Shown: positions 23,601 through 38,600 of the stretch, piece by piece
Position numbering within the stretch: the stretch's first letter is position 1
Layout of the letters: each line of letters begins with the position of its first letter
Assembly (NCBI GenBank): GCA_024704765.1
Contig: JAKMXF010000210.1
Location: 1 to 64,000, forward strand
From: Oopsacas minuta
Taxonomy: Eukaryota; Porifera; Hexactinellida; Lyssacinosida; Leucopsacidae
Direction of reading: 5' to 3'
Length of the DNA stretch: 64,000 nt
Position numbers and translations under genes: made by a program
Notes under the pieces: model-generated
Databases searched by the model: none
What the model saw: the letters and a program-made list of their open reading frames with translations, nothing else
Told to the model about the DNA's origin: nothing

Positions 23601-26600
23601 AGCAGAGATATATTGAGCAGGATGGACGTTCTAAACATCTCACTGGACAGCTGATACACCTGAGAGAACAATGTCAGGTGCAGCCTAAAAATGCTGAAAT
23701 AGATCCAGAACTGGAAGATGGAATTCTGAAATCTAAAATACTCCTAGAAATATTCGCGGCTTTAGCGCTTGATATTCAGGAAGAAGAACAAAAAGCTGCT
23801 GAGGTACCAGAAATTCCACCTAGCCCTCCCCAACCAGCACATATAATACCTCCACCACAGCCACGACTAATTAGACGAGAGTCACTAGACACATGGAGAT
23901 GTCTCCATTGCTGTCTAGACAATCCCGTTGCCAATAAGATATGTCAAGTATGCTATAGAACACATGATGCTCAAGTTGGTCTAGAAGTAAATCGAATTTG
24001 CAATAATTGTAGATCTCCCAATAATTCGACAGACGTTGCCTGTAACAACTGCAACATTCCTTTGTAGCGTTATTATTTTATTTTTTGTTTGTAGTATAAA
24101 CGCTTTGTTCTAAAATAACTATTTACGTATTAAAATTATTTTTATTTGTTCCAAAGTGAAATAAAGTATTCTAATTTTTTAAATTCAAGTATTGAGTCCA
24201 ATCATTTATTCTGCTTAATTAATCTGGTTAAAATGGCATGATCCCGAAGTGTCCCTATTAAGCAGAGTATATGGTATACATTTACTAATTTATAGTACAA
24301 TGTTTAGAATAATTAATCTAATTCAATATGGAATTCGAAAATCATTTTCAAAAACAAATTCTCCGCAGAAAATAGTACAGATGGATCCTCCTATCTCACT
24401 TTCAAAGTCCAAAGTTCCTAAAATCACACTCGAGGACACTCTACATAACATGGGTATCAGACCTAAGCCACAACCTAAGAATCACACGTTTAAATTGCTG
24501 ATTGTGTATTTTGTAGCATTTCTATCCATGGTTTATTATGTCAGGGATATGGCGCCTAGCACAGAGAATGCATCTCGCATTTACATGGAGTTGGAAGAGG
24601 AAGCTAGAAGGAAGGCAGAAAAAGAAGAAAAGGATAATTCTTAGTTATAAAAGTGTTGCTCTGTTTATTCACTTATTAAATGTTCATCGGCTAATTTGAC
24701 AGTTTTGCATTTTATGATTGGAGATTACTACACCAACTTCGTCTCTCAGTTTTGAAATCGTTACCCATGTTTGTATACATGTTTGTGTAAGTAATTTATC
24801 CATAAGTTATATTAAGATATCTATTCTTTAGATTTGCTACTATTCCAATGGACACTGACGTCACAAGAAAGTGGAGAGTATCCTATTTGTTTCCACACCC
24901 TCCTTTCTGATCTTTATTCTTCTCTCCCATACTGTGTTATTATATCAGTATTGGAGGTGCCAGGAAGAAAGGTGAATATATAAGGCCATAATATATTATA
25001 TATCGGCGGTATGATTCCTTATAAGGCACTAAATCAAAGAGTATATGATATCTATTTATCAATACATATCTACCTAGGTCCCAGCTGTCCAGTTGGTCCA
25101 ATCTCTCAACTACACAAGCGGTTATGACAGTGAAGTCACGTTACCCTCTCTCGCCCTCTCAGGAGAGCTAAGTACAGCGGAGCATGCGTTTGTAATGATT
25201 GGAGGGAAGATTGATGCAGGAGAGAGTTTATCTTTTACGAGTGGAGCTCTAAATACACTTGATGTAAAGTCAATTAGTTCTTCTCTCCTTCTTATTACTG
25301 GAGAAGATTCTCTATCTGTGTATTCTCAGGCGCTTGCTAGTGTTAGTTATAGGAACGAGGAGCAGAGATCAACTAGTGGCACAAGGTAACCATATTAGAT
25401 ATTTCGATATTGTACAAGTATTTTATGTATTATGTAGCTGTTTATTTGGCCATTTGAAGCTTACTTTTCGATACTTTACCCTTTTTGGCGAATCAGTTTA
25501 ACATTTTTAATCTAAGTCTTTGAATAAAGACGTATTACGTATAATACGTATTATACGTTCCATCTAGAATTTTGGGTGACGTAACTTCTATTAGGCTGAT
25601 TTCTGCAATAAATATTTTGCATCAAAACAGTAGTTATCGAATTATTAATGAGAAATCTCAGCATAGTTGACCAAATTATATAATACTTGATAATAATGGA
25701 CTATACAAGTCTAACAATGTTCAAATCTTGTATTTCTAGACGTATAATCGTTAAAATAGATCACGTATAACGTATTATTAGGGCCGTAGCCACTGGTCAG
25801 GTTGGTCAAGTTAGCATGGTCAATCAGTCAGGTTGGTTAGGTTAACCTGACCACTTTTATTTTGGTGGCTACGGCCCTGAATTATACGTTTAACACATAT
25901 TATACAACTTAGTTTTGAATATTTAAATTCTAAATAACACTTTTCTTTTAAATTTCTTTGATTCTTATAATTTTCTGAAAGTATCTAAAACTTCTTTGCT
26001 TTTTTGACCCATTATACGTGTTCTGAGCACGACTAAGACATATTTGTTCGTTCCGCTCCAGCTGATATATTATTGATTATATTCTAACATTTATATACTT
26101 CCTCACACATTCTTACTATTATTCTCAGATATCTGATATTTGGTATTTTTGATGGAACCTACTTGAACAACCTGGCTCTTCAATATTTCAGATTAACAGT
26201 GAGCATTCTTAACAAGCCTCCTACTATTTCTCTCAGTGGAGATACTCTCCCTTATGAACAAAGATTTGTAGCTAATCCTATTTATATTTCTCACAACACA
26301 CAATCTACTCTCTCTGATCCTGATTCAGTCGGCATACATAATGCTACGATAAGCATCTCTCCTCTGTTGGATTTTGGGGTTGAGACCCTGACGAGTAGCT
26401 TCACATCTCCGGGACTTGTTTCTATGCCAATAATAGTACAAGAGATCGCTATAGATATCCCATTTGGCTATTCTCAATCAGGAGAATTACATTCTCACAT
26501 AACACACAATTTGTACGTGAATGATTCAAGCAGTTTAACTGTTGGAGACTTAGATATTGTAGTGTATATAGACCATTCATGGATAGGAGACATCACACTT

Positions 26601-29600
26601 GAGTTAGAACATGATGGTTTAAGACGTACTCTTGTAACACAGCCTGGAGGAGCACTGTGTTCACAAGATAATTTGTTCCATGTAGTGTTTGATGAAGAGG
26701 CTGACGTCTCGTTAGGTAAGACCAGTTCTTCACCTGGGGTGTGTGCATTCAGGTCACAAGGAGTGTATCAGCCTGAAGAAAGTTTAACTGCCTTTTCAGG
26801 ATCTAATATCAACGGAGTATGGACACTCCATGTAATCGATGATGTACCAGCTACACACAATGGTAAGCTAGTAGGATGGGGTATTGTAATACAACCTGAG
26901 GAAAATGTATTCATATCTACTCCTCACTCAATTATTCCTCCACTCTTATTGACTCGTATTCTATCTCCTTACCAATCTGTATCACTCAATATCAACAGTC
27001 CTGGTCGTATCATAAACTTGATCCCTCGTATACAAATATCCCAGCCTTATGAGAGGGGTCTACTGTACCTCCCTCAATTGGTCCTGACACATCCAGACGG
27101 TACACAGGTACAGCTGAGTGATGAGACATATCTCCCATGTATTAACGGTAACTATACGTATATTGTATTCAGTGATACAGCAGCTTTCACTGTGTATAGT
27201 CAATGTGTTTCTACCAATACAACTAATAGCTCTATTACACCTGATATACCTGTATCAAATAGTAAAGATACAATGATAGATATGTTAAGACCTGTCACTA
27301 GTCTGTCAACACTGGTAGGTAGGCGATCAGGAGGGGAATGGTTACTCACTGCTTGGGTGTCACGTGACACTCGAATACACTTGTTAGGATGGTCAATGTA
27401 TATTTCCACAGAGCCAAATATTGATACTAATTATGATACGTTAACTGGTGTATTCACATTGGCAGGATTTGATTCTACAGAAAACTATCTAACCATTTTA
27501 CGTAGCATTCAATACAATAATACATCTCCTTCTCCTACTTTCTGGATAGGCAGAACAGTAGAAACTCTGTTATTTGATGGAGAGACAAATTCTTTAGCTA
27601 TTCCATCATCTCGTACGAATATTGTACTACATCATATTGTTATAGATCTAGACCCGTTTAATGTTACCACAGCACTGCATCCTGGTTATAGCACTAGTTT
27701 CATAGAGCATTCTGTTTCTACACCTATCGTAGATTCAGGCGTTCTGTTAAGAGACGGATATTTGTCTGTTGGATTATATCGCTTAGAGTTTGTAGTTGAT
27801 ATTCAGAATGATATGAATGAGTTTATATCTGTTCGAATATCAAACTCTACTAATATACTCACTACATCAAATTACGATTTATCTAGAAATGAGTATCTTC
27901 TCTCTGTGTATAATCAAGCAGTGCTATATCCCATCTCTGTATTTCAAACTATACTCAGGTCTGCTACGTATTCTAATACAGCTGATGAGTTGATTGGTAC
28001 AAACCGTACTGTTACTATTAGAATATATGAGACTAGTACTGGCATAGCTTATCCCAGTCTAGAGGCTAGCACATATATTGAACTCGTGCATACAAATGAT
28101 GCACCAGTTTTAATACTCAACTCTGAATTCGGAGCATTTGGAGATATCTCTAATTTCGTTAGTTACACAGAAGGTCAGGGTACTCTCCAGCTAGCTAAAG
28201 CAGATACTATAATACTCTATGATAATGATCATGGAAATTTACAACAGATTGTTATAATCATAACCAATCCGATTGATCTCTTACATGAGAGTCTGTTAAT
28301 CAACGAATCATTACCCAATGGTGTTAATTCTACGTATAATACAGATACATATACTCTGATTATTCACGGTAATGCTAGTATTGATAACTATATATTGGCT
28401 ATTAGCCTTATAAGGTATCAACATCTATTGCATCCAGGGCGACCTGATACTACACCTAGATTGATATCTTTCACACCCTTTGACGGACACAGATACGGCA
28501 TTACGACAAATGCATATGTCTCGTTTGCATCAGTTAATGATCCTCCGTTGATTATTGGAAATGTATACACAACATCGTTCAGAGAAGAGATGGATCCAGT
28601 TCCTATCATATTTGAGGGTACTAAACTATTTGATATTGATAACGATTCACTTCAATACATAGAGATTAGTATTATAAATCGTATAGACGGTGCTAATGAG
28701 TTTATCTATGTAAATCCAGCAACCACGACAGAGACAATATCCAATAATGAAATCCAATACATTACCTACACTCCAACACTAACTTACCCTTATAATGATA
28801 ATGCTACGGTGATTATAACTGGATTGAAAACTATAGCAGAATATGAGTTAGTATTACATACAGCTAGATACGATAATACAGCTGATGAGCCTCAGATTGA
28901 TACAAGGAATATTTCTATTGCTATATCAGATGGATTAGATATAACTTATGGGAATACTTTAGTAATGATTGTACTAGTTAATGATTCCCCGAGATTAGCT
29001 CAAGGTACCATACCTTTTGTCGCATATGGTAACGAGGATCAGATTGACCTAGGAATTTCAGTATTTGAAACTAGCTATCTATTTGAGGATGATGATCTTG
29101 GAGATGATAAAGGTATTGGCATCATATATGCAGATTGTGATCATGGGAGATGGCAGGTGAGAGGTAGTATGTTAAACTGTGATCATACTGTTACTAATAC
29201 CTCAGTGAATGGCTCTAGTAGCTGTGCATTGGATTGGCTGGATATACCTTGTAATCTCACTGTTGATAATTCATTCTTAATTAGATTTAAAGCAAATACA
29301 AGACTGAGATTTATTCCTGACCTTAATTTCTATGGTAATTCGTCTGTAACGGTAGTTGCATGGGATGGGACAGATGAGCAAGTTGATGTTCTGATTAAAA
29401 GCGCAGTATCAACTTCTGAAATTGACGCGTTTAGTCCTGAACAGACAACTTTAACATTTATAATTCTACCAATTAACGATGCACCAGTTCTTATACCAAT
29501 ACCTCTGGTTATGCCTTCTATGCAAGAAGATGATTTTTCATCAGTCGGTGTGTCAGTATCAACATTAGTTATTAACGCTTCTGACGTAGATAGTGATTCT

Positions 29601-32600
29601 ATCGGGATTGCTATCATATTTGTAGATAATACTAATGGAGTATGGCAGTATAAATTAAATACCAATAATATCTGGAATAATATCTCTATTGTTCATGAGG
29701 GAGAAGCTCTTTTGCTTGATCCAGATTCTCGTATTCGATTCAAACCTATCTTAAACTTCCATGGTAGCACTGTACTATCTTTCAAAGCTTGGGATTTGGA
29801 TCAAGGCTTAACCTCTGGTTCAATAGCATCTACTCTATCTACAGAGTTCTCTATAGATAATACTACTGTCTCGTTAACAATAGAACCTGTTAATGATTCT
29901 CCCATCTTATTATCAGCTGATTTCCAAATAGAGGCTCTGTATGAAGATATAGCTAATTCTCTTAACGATGGTTCTACAATTAGTGATATTATTAACGTCT
30001 ATTATAGTGATATTGACAGTGTACTTAATGTAAACAGTACAGATTTTGGATTAGCAGTGATTTGGGTAGACAACACGTTTGGAGTTTGGCAGTACTCCTG
30101 TAATACCAGTGGATTCAGTTGGAATAATTTCATTGGAGATTTTCAATATGGAAGTATATTTCCTGAACTTCCGTTGGCAGACAAATCAACTCTTCTTCTA
30201 TCTCACTGTAGAATTAGATTTATACCTGAATCTTACTTTAACACGGAACTTGACTTACAAGACCAAACACGTCCCATTTCAGATCGTCCCTCTATTCTTG
30301 TGAGAGGTTGGGACAATACTGGCCTCACTCAAGGGAGATCTGCTACTTATGGGAACGATGCTTCATATGCTACTTTATCCAATACTAATGAATATAGTAC
30401 GACGTCACTATACATATCCGTTAGTATTACATCTAGAAACAATATTCCTATACTACATCTAACTAATGCTACAACACAAACACACGTCACTACATTTATA
30501 GAGGATTTATCTGGAGTAAGGATAGTCAGCGATGACGTACATCTAGTGGATTATGACAATGATAAGCTAGAGTCTCTTACAGTAACTATAATATCAGGAA
30601 GTAGTAATGATTTCCTAAACAATAGCTCTTACTGTCAAGGAATTGATGTTAGAAGAGAATATATCCAATACAATCTTATTGATACTGATCTAGAAGTTGG
30701 TAGCATGTCTTTATGTCCTTATCAACTTGTATTCAAACCTAAATCCACACATCCTGATACTTCTGTACATATTGCACAATATACCAGAGTGTTAAAAACT
30801 CTAATATTCAATAACGATCTAGAAGAACCATCTCCAGGTGATCGGGTTATAGAGTTTATTGTAACAGACAGATATTCTACAAGTATTTCAAGCTATACTT
30901 TTGTGTCAGTTGAATTGGTTAATGATGCTCCCATACTCGATCTAAACAGACATTTATCTGATCTCCATAATAGAGTTTCTTTTGTAGAAGGAGAGGGACC
31001 TCTATTACTAACTAACATTTCTAATATAAATCTCTTTGATTATGATAGTCGTAATCTAACCTCAGCTATCATATCTCTCATCCCTAGTCCAAACATGCAG
31101 CACGAAGTTCTAAGCGCTACAACAACTGGTACAAACATATTAGCATACTATAACTATACTACAGCTATTCTAACACTAACAGGATCTGATTATATTGAGA
31201 AATACGAGATCGTCCTAGCATCTATTACGTATAACAATACTAACACTGATGACCCTAATCAGACAGAACGTCAGGTTATGTATACAGTCAGTGACGGAGA
31301 TAAGGACAGTATACTGGCTATTAGTTATGTGTCATTTAGAGGCATTAACAACCATCCATCTCTAGATGTGAATGGAGATAGCAAAGGTCTTGATTTTGCT
31401 ACTGTATTTAGAGAGGAAATGGGTCCGGTTAGTATCGTCGATTCGAATTTATCCTTACTTGACGTTGACAATGACACACTAGCATATGTCAGTGTTAGGA
31501 TCGTGAATCCGCTTGATGGTGATAGTGAATTCCTAACGGTTGATAACGTAACTATGGTGGAAGCTATTAGTAGCAATCAGTTGGGTATTCCTAAAATCCT
31601 AAAAACTACAGTATTAATAGCTAATACTACATTTAATACTAGCAACCATGAGTTGATTATTTCAGGACTTGATTCAGTTGAGGAATTTGGATTAATTCTA
31701 ACAACTCTACAGTACAATAACATTAAGAATGAAATTAATACTGAAGTGAGGGTTTTATACTTCTATGCTAGTGATGGTTTGTTGTCAAGTGCTTTGGCTC
31801 GGACTAATATAGCGTTAGAACGTGTTAATGATTCTCCTTATTTCATTTCATCTAGCGTATTGATATTCCCACAAATTGGAGAAGATGACATTAATTCTAG
31901 CGGGTTCTCAATAATACAACTAGTAACTGGACTTATCAACGATTCTGACGTCACAGATCCTAGAGGTATAGCTGTAATTGCTGCTGAGTTTGACTATGGT
32001 ATTTGGCAGTATCGTTTGGATAATTCCTCAAATTGGCTTAATATTAACTTTAACGTTAGTCTCTATGATGCTCTGTTGCTATCAGCTGATTCGGATAATT
32101 ACATTAGATTTGTGCCTGAGGATAATTTCAATGGAAATGTAACAATCTCGTTTGTAGCTTGGGATTCATCTGAAGGCGGATATGTTGACGGGAATAGGAG
32201 ATCAGCTCATCAAATTCCTAGATCTGATATTAATGCATTTAGTTTTGAATCAAGAACTCTAACACTTGAAGTTCTCCCAATAAACGATTCACCAGTAGTA
32301 CAATCTCTAACTGAAATACTGATGCCATCTATCCTTGAAGATGAGTATGCTTATGGAGTAACTATTCCATTTCTAACAACAGTGCTGGACTCAGATGTAG
32401 ATAATGTTATGTTTGGCATTGCTATTATTCAGACAGACAGTATAAATGGAGAATGGCAATACTCCATGAATAACGGTTCTAGCTGGGTAACTATCACAGG
32501 TGTCACTGAATCAACTGCACTTGTATTTAGAGGTAATTCCAATGAGAGAATCAGATTTATGCCTGAACTGAATTATAACGGTCCATCCGAATTCACTTAT

Positions 32601-35600
32601 AAGTTATGGGATCTAACCACCCCCGAATTAAGCGGTACTCCTAATATCAATACATTGACTGATCCTGTAATAGGACCCTATAGCATAAACACAGCTACAG
32701 CTACAGTCATAATAGAGGCAGTCAATGATTCACCATTGATAACACCTAGATTAATTTTATCTCCAATCAATGAAAATATAGATACGTCTATTAATGTCGG
32801 TATTCCAGTCAGTACTGTTATAGATCAGCATTTCTCTGACGTAGATAATAACTTTCAATCTGGACTTGCTGTTGTTGGGGTTGATCACAGGTATGGAGAA
32901 TTTGAGTATTCCTGTGTGACAACTGGTACATTTTGGCGCCCGTTTCTAGGAGATATAGCTTATGGTGAAATTGCCCCTAGACTGCCATTCCCGTCGAAAG
33001 CAACTCTACTATCTGACAGCTGTAGAATCAGGTTTAGACCTAATACAGATTTTAATACTCAATTTGACTTGGAGGGTGTTAGTTGGGCAGAAGATATAGT
33101 GCCCTATCTCTCTGTGAAGGCTTGGGATCAAACTAGTGGGATAGCAGGGGATTATGGGGTGGATACTACTTCTAATCCTGATGATATCACCAACTCATTC
33201 TCAGCTAACACTGTTAATATTACCATAACAGTGATTTCAGTTAATAGACCACCTGTTATATACTTACAAACAGCTGATAATTCATTTCAAACATTCTTTA
33301 CAGAACCTTCACCTCCACTCCGTACTGTTTATCCTTCTTATCTAGTCGATACAGATTCTGTTTCCATTACAGACTCAGATCACATACATCTACAATTACT
33401 TAGGGTTACGTTAACTAGACTTGATGGTTTCTCAGAAACTATTCTCTATGACTTGTCTATGACAAATCTAAATGCTTCAGTCTTAGCGGATGATGTAAAT
33501 ACTTTCACTATTGAATTTAGCTCTTCTGACACACAATATCCAGCACTACTGAGTTACTATGTAATGCTATTGAAATCTCTACGTTACCAGAATATTATTG
33601 AAGAACCGGAAGCCACAGACCGTACAATCTCATTTCTATTGGTAGACCCAGAATCTAGTTCAAGCTCAGCTCTTACAACTATTTTCATACAGCTTGTTAA
33701 TGATCCACCTGAATTGGATTTAGATAACACAACTGCGAATCTTAACTCTTATGTATCTTACACTGAAGGGCAAGGAGAGTTTTTCTTCCTCAATTCCAGT
33801 AGACTATCTCTTATAGACTATGATTCCAACTATCTTCAAAATGCTACGATCACTCTCTTGAACCCTATAGACGGTGTTTACGAGGTTCTACGAGCTACAA
33901 GCACACTGAATATTAACGTAACCTATTCTAATCATAGACTAGTGTTAACGGGCCCTGCCCCTGTAGCAGAGTTCATTAGTGTATTACTCACAACATCATA
34001 TGAGCATACTAACAGTAGTCCTGGCAACCCTAACACTAAGACTCGGCAGGTGTTATTCTCAGTGGCAGATGACAGTGACAGGAGTATATCAGCTGTCACT
34101 TACATATCATTTAGTTCAGAAAATGATGCGCCTATACTGGATCTCAATGGAAATCAACCCGGAGAGGATTATAGTACAGTATTCTATGAGCAACAAGGCT
34201 CTATCCGTATCCTATCAGCTGACAGATTGCTGCTTATGGATATTGATAATTCCACTCTTGAAAAGATTACTGTTAAACTGTTCAGCCCAACAGCTGATGA
34301 CTTTCTCTTTGTAGACAATGTTACTCTGTATAGTGATAACCCTAAAATAGCGAAAATTGTAATACTTACTAATCTACGTTCTAGACAGCAATTCAACGTA
34401 TCTACTGGGGAATTAGTTATAACAGGACTAGATTATGTACACGAATATGAAACAGTATTGAAAACACTACGTTATGATAATTCAGCTGACGAGACTGGTA
34501 GCTTTGTTAAGACATTGTCAGTTATTGCAAGTGATGGTCTTCTCGACTCAAACGAAGCCTTCATTTATATCAATGTTACTCCAGTCAACGACGCTCCTAC
34601 CATTAATCTGAATATTTCTGTGATCAGGACTGTGATAGAAGAAGACATACTAGATAGTATTAATATTGGTGTCTCCATTTCTAGCATAATAGACCCTATC
34701 TTCAGTGATGTGGATTCTGTCACACAACCTGGTTTAGCTATCGTAGCCGCTGATACCAGTATTGGGTATTGGGAGTATATAGTGATACCCAATAATATAT
34801 TAAGCAATTCTTCTAATTCATCGATTCCCTTTACTGTCCCTTCAAATTCTACTTGGATTCAATTCCCTACAGTAGTTAGTCCTGAGTATGTTCTTCTATT
34901 GAAAGCTGATGGTGAGTATACTCGAGTTAGATTCGTGCCAGGAAATGATTACAACGGAGGAACTAGTATTTCATTTGTTGCATGGGATGGTTCTGACTCG
35001 TTCTCTTCAGGGCAGATAGTGTCATTGACTAATTCTGATCCACAGACTGGTGCATTCAGTACTGAGGATACTCTAATGTTTATTGATATAACACCAGTTA
35101 ATGATGCCCCTGTTCTCGAAACTATTCCATCTCCAACATTTTCTATTAGAGAAGGTGAGTATAATTCATTCGGGATATCAGTGTTTGAGTTAGTGAGTCG
35201 TGTTACAGATGTAGATACTAATAGTCAACAGGAATTTGGTTTAGCTGTGGTTATGAATGATAACTCAAATGGAACATGGGAGTACACTACTACAGGAGGT
35301 ATAGACTGGGACATAGTTGAATCTACAACTCCATCCATTGCGCTATTACTAAGTTCTACTCATGATGGGTATAGGATAAGATTTGTTCCTGATTTGAATT
35401 TCTATGGTGAGAGGGAATTGAGTTATCTAGCCTGGGATCTAACTTCTGGTGGTGAGTCTGGTACTTATGCTTCCACCATCAGATCTGATCCAATAACTAG
35501 CCCATTCAGTTCTTCAGTTGCTACGCTAATTCTCACAATTGAGTCTGTCAATGATTCACCTTATTTTGATGGCAACAGCTTGCTAGATATCGTCATAGAA

Positions 35601-38600
35601 GATATGATAAATTTTGGTACTGCTGTTTCTGATATTGTGAGAGATTCATTTAGAGATATTGATGACGGATACCAAGTAGGCATAGCGGTAACTAACGTAG
35701 ACAATCGTTACGGTAAATGGGAGTGGCGATGTGATGATTTGCAGGATTGGCAGGATTTCATTGGAGACATTGTATTTGGAGTCCGTACACCATTCTATCC
35801 AATTCCTCTACGAGCTACTCTATTAGCTGGAGAGTGTACCATCCGATTCCTTCCTAACCTTAACTTTAATACAGAAAAGTACACCACTGGTCTACCACGT
35901 CCCTCAAATGACTTGCCATACATCTCAATACTAGCTTGGGATCTGACAACTGGAATATCCGGTACATACGGGGTAGACACTACATACCATAATTCTAGTG
36001 ACACGAATGAGTTCAGTCATTTCCCTTCTACTGCATACATCCATGTGATGTCAGTTAACGATCTTCCATCAGTACAGATATCTCAACAGGGAGTAACCTA
36101 TAGTACTATATTCAGAGAAGATGGTGGTATTGTAGCTATCGTAGAGCCAGCACAGGTATTTATAACTGATGCAGATCATAGCACGTTAGAATCAATAGAG
36201 ATTATTCTAGAACAAGTCTATGATGACGGCTATGAGAATATCTCATTGAGTCCAAACCCAGGAGTAGTTAAGATTGGAGATGAGGTATATGTTAATACAA
36301 CTGTCAATAATACGGAGAGATTAATTGTCACCTCAGGACAAATTGGTGATGTTTATCAATTTGTCCTCTCTAACCCAAATCCCTGGGAGAGAGGATCAGT
36401 TGCCGCCTACCAAACTGTAATACGTACTTTAGTTTATAATAATTATAATTCTGAACCGACTAATATGACAAGATTTATCAGATTCTATGTATCTGACGGG
36501 GAAGAAGTGAATAGCTATGCTTTAACTACCATATATGTAGAATTGATTGTTGAAAATATTCCAGTATTAAATTTGGGAATTTCTCAAATTACACTTACAG
36601 AAGATTTTATAGAATCTCGATCTATTGTATCCCAGAACCTGACTCTCACTGATATTGATCATAATGAATTCTTTTACATTATTTCCGCCAATATTTTCTT
36701 CGATCAAACACCAGAATCAATCCTTGAATATATTTCTATATCTTTGCCTTATACACCATGTAACATGAACAACAATACATTTTCTCCTAATATGAATCAG
36801 TCTAATTGTACTACATCTCCTCTAATATCTAGTTACGACCCAATACAAGGTAGGATTTCTATTAATGGACCTGCTTCCCTTGACGTGTACAGAGACACCT
36901 TGAAAACTGTTGTATACACGAACAGGATTGGTGAGCCGATTGATTTGGAGAAGATTATTATTTTCGAGGTTTTCGATACTAACAACTTAAAAAGCGATCC
37001 CGTATCTGTTCGTATTACAATTGAATTACGCAATGATCAGCCTCCTATCCTCACAGCTGGTGGCCTATATCAATACATTGAGCAGCAGCCTACTAATGCT
37101 TACTCCTTGTTTATTGGTGATAACATAACATACACAGATGCGGACAGTGGAAATGAACAACAGTACAGTGTAAGTATATCAATTACCAATCCTAGTGATG
37201 TCCCATATGAAATTCTATCTGCTAATCCTCCTTCAGCTAGCATAACAGTAGAGTATCATACACTAGATGTGATATACATGACAACTCAATTGGTGGAGAT
37301 ATGTACTAATGTTACTGACAATTCTACTACATCAACTGTGATAGATACTACTGGTAACACTACTACTCCTAGTAATATAACTACAAATATGATTGGGAAT
37401 AATACTAATACAACATCCTCTCCAACTACGCTACCTATTACCCCAGCACCTGTAGTGTTAAGATGTGAGAATGTGAGTGGGACTGTAAACATGACTAACA
37501 AAACAACAATATACACAGGACTTAATTTAGTAGGCCCTGCTTATATTTCAGAATTCTTAGAAGCTCTAACTACAGTAACGTATAGTAATGGAGCAGAAGA
37601 ACCTACTCCCACACCCAGAAGGGTGACCTTCCAGGCTAATGACATGAATCTGACTAGCAACCAAGCAGAGATTACTATCAGAATTTTGCTTACAAATGAT
37701 CTCCCTGTTGTTGATTTGAATGGGTTTATGATAGGAACACGTTTCATGGTTACGTTTGAAGAAGGTTCAGAACCTGTTCCTATTGTAGATTCATTGTCTA
37801 TGAGTATTTCTGATAACGATCATACAGGCTTAATTGGTGCTACAATTACTCTAAATACGATATATGATAAAGATATGGAAATATTATCTGTAAATACATT
37901 AGGGAGTAACTTGCTAGCTAACTACAACATGACTACTGGTATTCTATCTATTAGTGGTAATGCTAGTATTGAGACTTATCAGTCTGTTTTAAGAACTCTG
38001 ACTTATGTGAATCTAGATGCAGGACCTGGTGCTCCTAACCCACACATGAGAGAGATTACTGTCATTGTCTCAGACCCTGTAGACAGCTCAGTTCCTGCTT
38101 ACAGTGTCGTGACCTTCTTGTCTGTTAACGACCCTCCTTTCCTGGATCTGAATGGTAACTTGATAGGTGAGAATGCTACTGCTAATTTTATAGAGGAGGG
38201 AGAGAGAGTTAGAGTATTTTCTCCTGATGCTGTTATCATGGATGTAGACAATGGAACTCTTGCTAGTTTAGATATCTCAATTAACAATCCAGTTGATGGA
38301 GAATCAGAACGTATATTTATAAATCCAGATATTTACACATTGCTTAACCCCATGGGATCTATTCAGATTACAAACCATTCTATTGTATTGACAAACTTCC
38401 TTTCTACTAACAAATACATTATGGCTCTACAGAGCATATACTATGTGAATACATTGGATGAGCCTTCGTATGATACACGTTATGTCAGTGTAGTAGCTTC
38501 AGATGGTCTGTTGACTAATGCATTGAGTTATGTTGGTAGTATCACGATTCAACCTGTTAACGATCTTCCTCAATTCAGTTTCAATGCAGACCCAAATTCA

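Larger units (their letters stand above)
20165..24831 (+). other. 4.67-kb intron of the giant gene carrying three same-strand genes
   Basis: Donor GTTAGT at 20165 (phase 1) and acceptor TTCTTTAG at 24831 join exons whose protein reads continuously: ...NSNTLYTG then DLLLFQWTLTSQESGEYPICF, typical of a single Ig/cadherin-like beta domain. Inside lie a P450, a TRAF-like RING gene and a small membrane-protein gene. The rest (20166-21073 and 22373-23059) is AT-rich; a minus-strand frame of 106 codons at 20404-20724 has no recognisable domain. If the upstream transcript ended here, translation would stop at TAG two codons past the donor. Confidence 0.65.
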
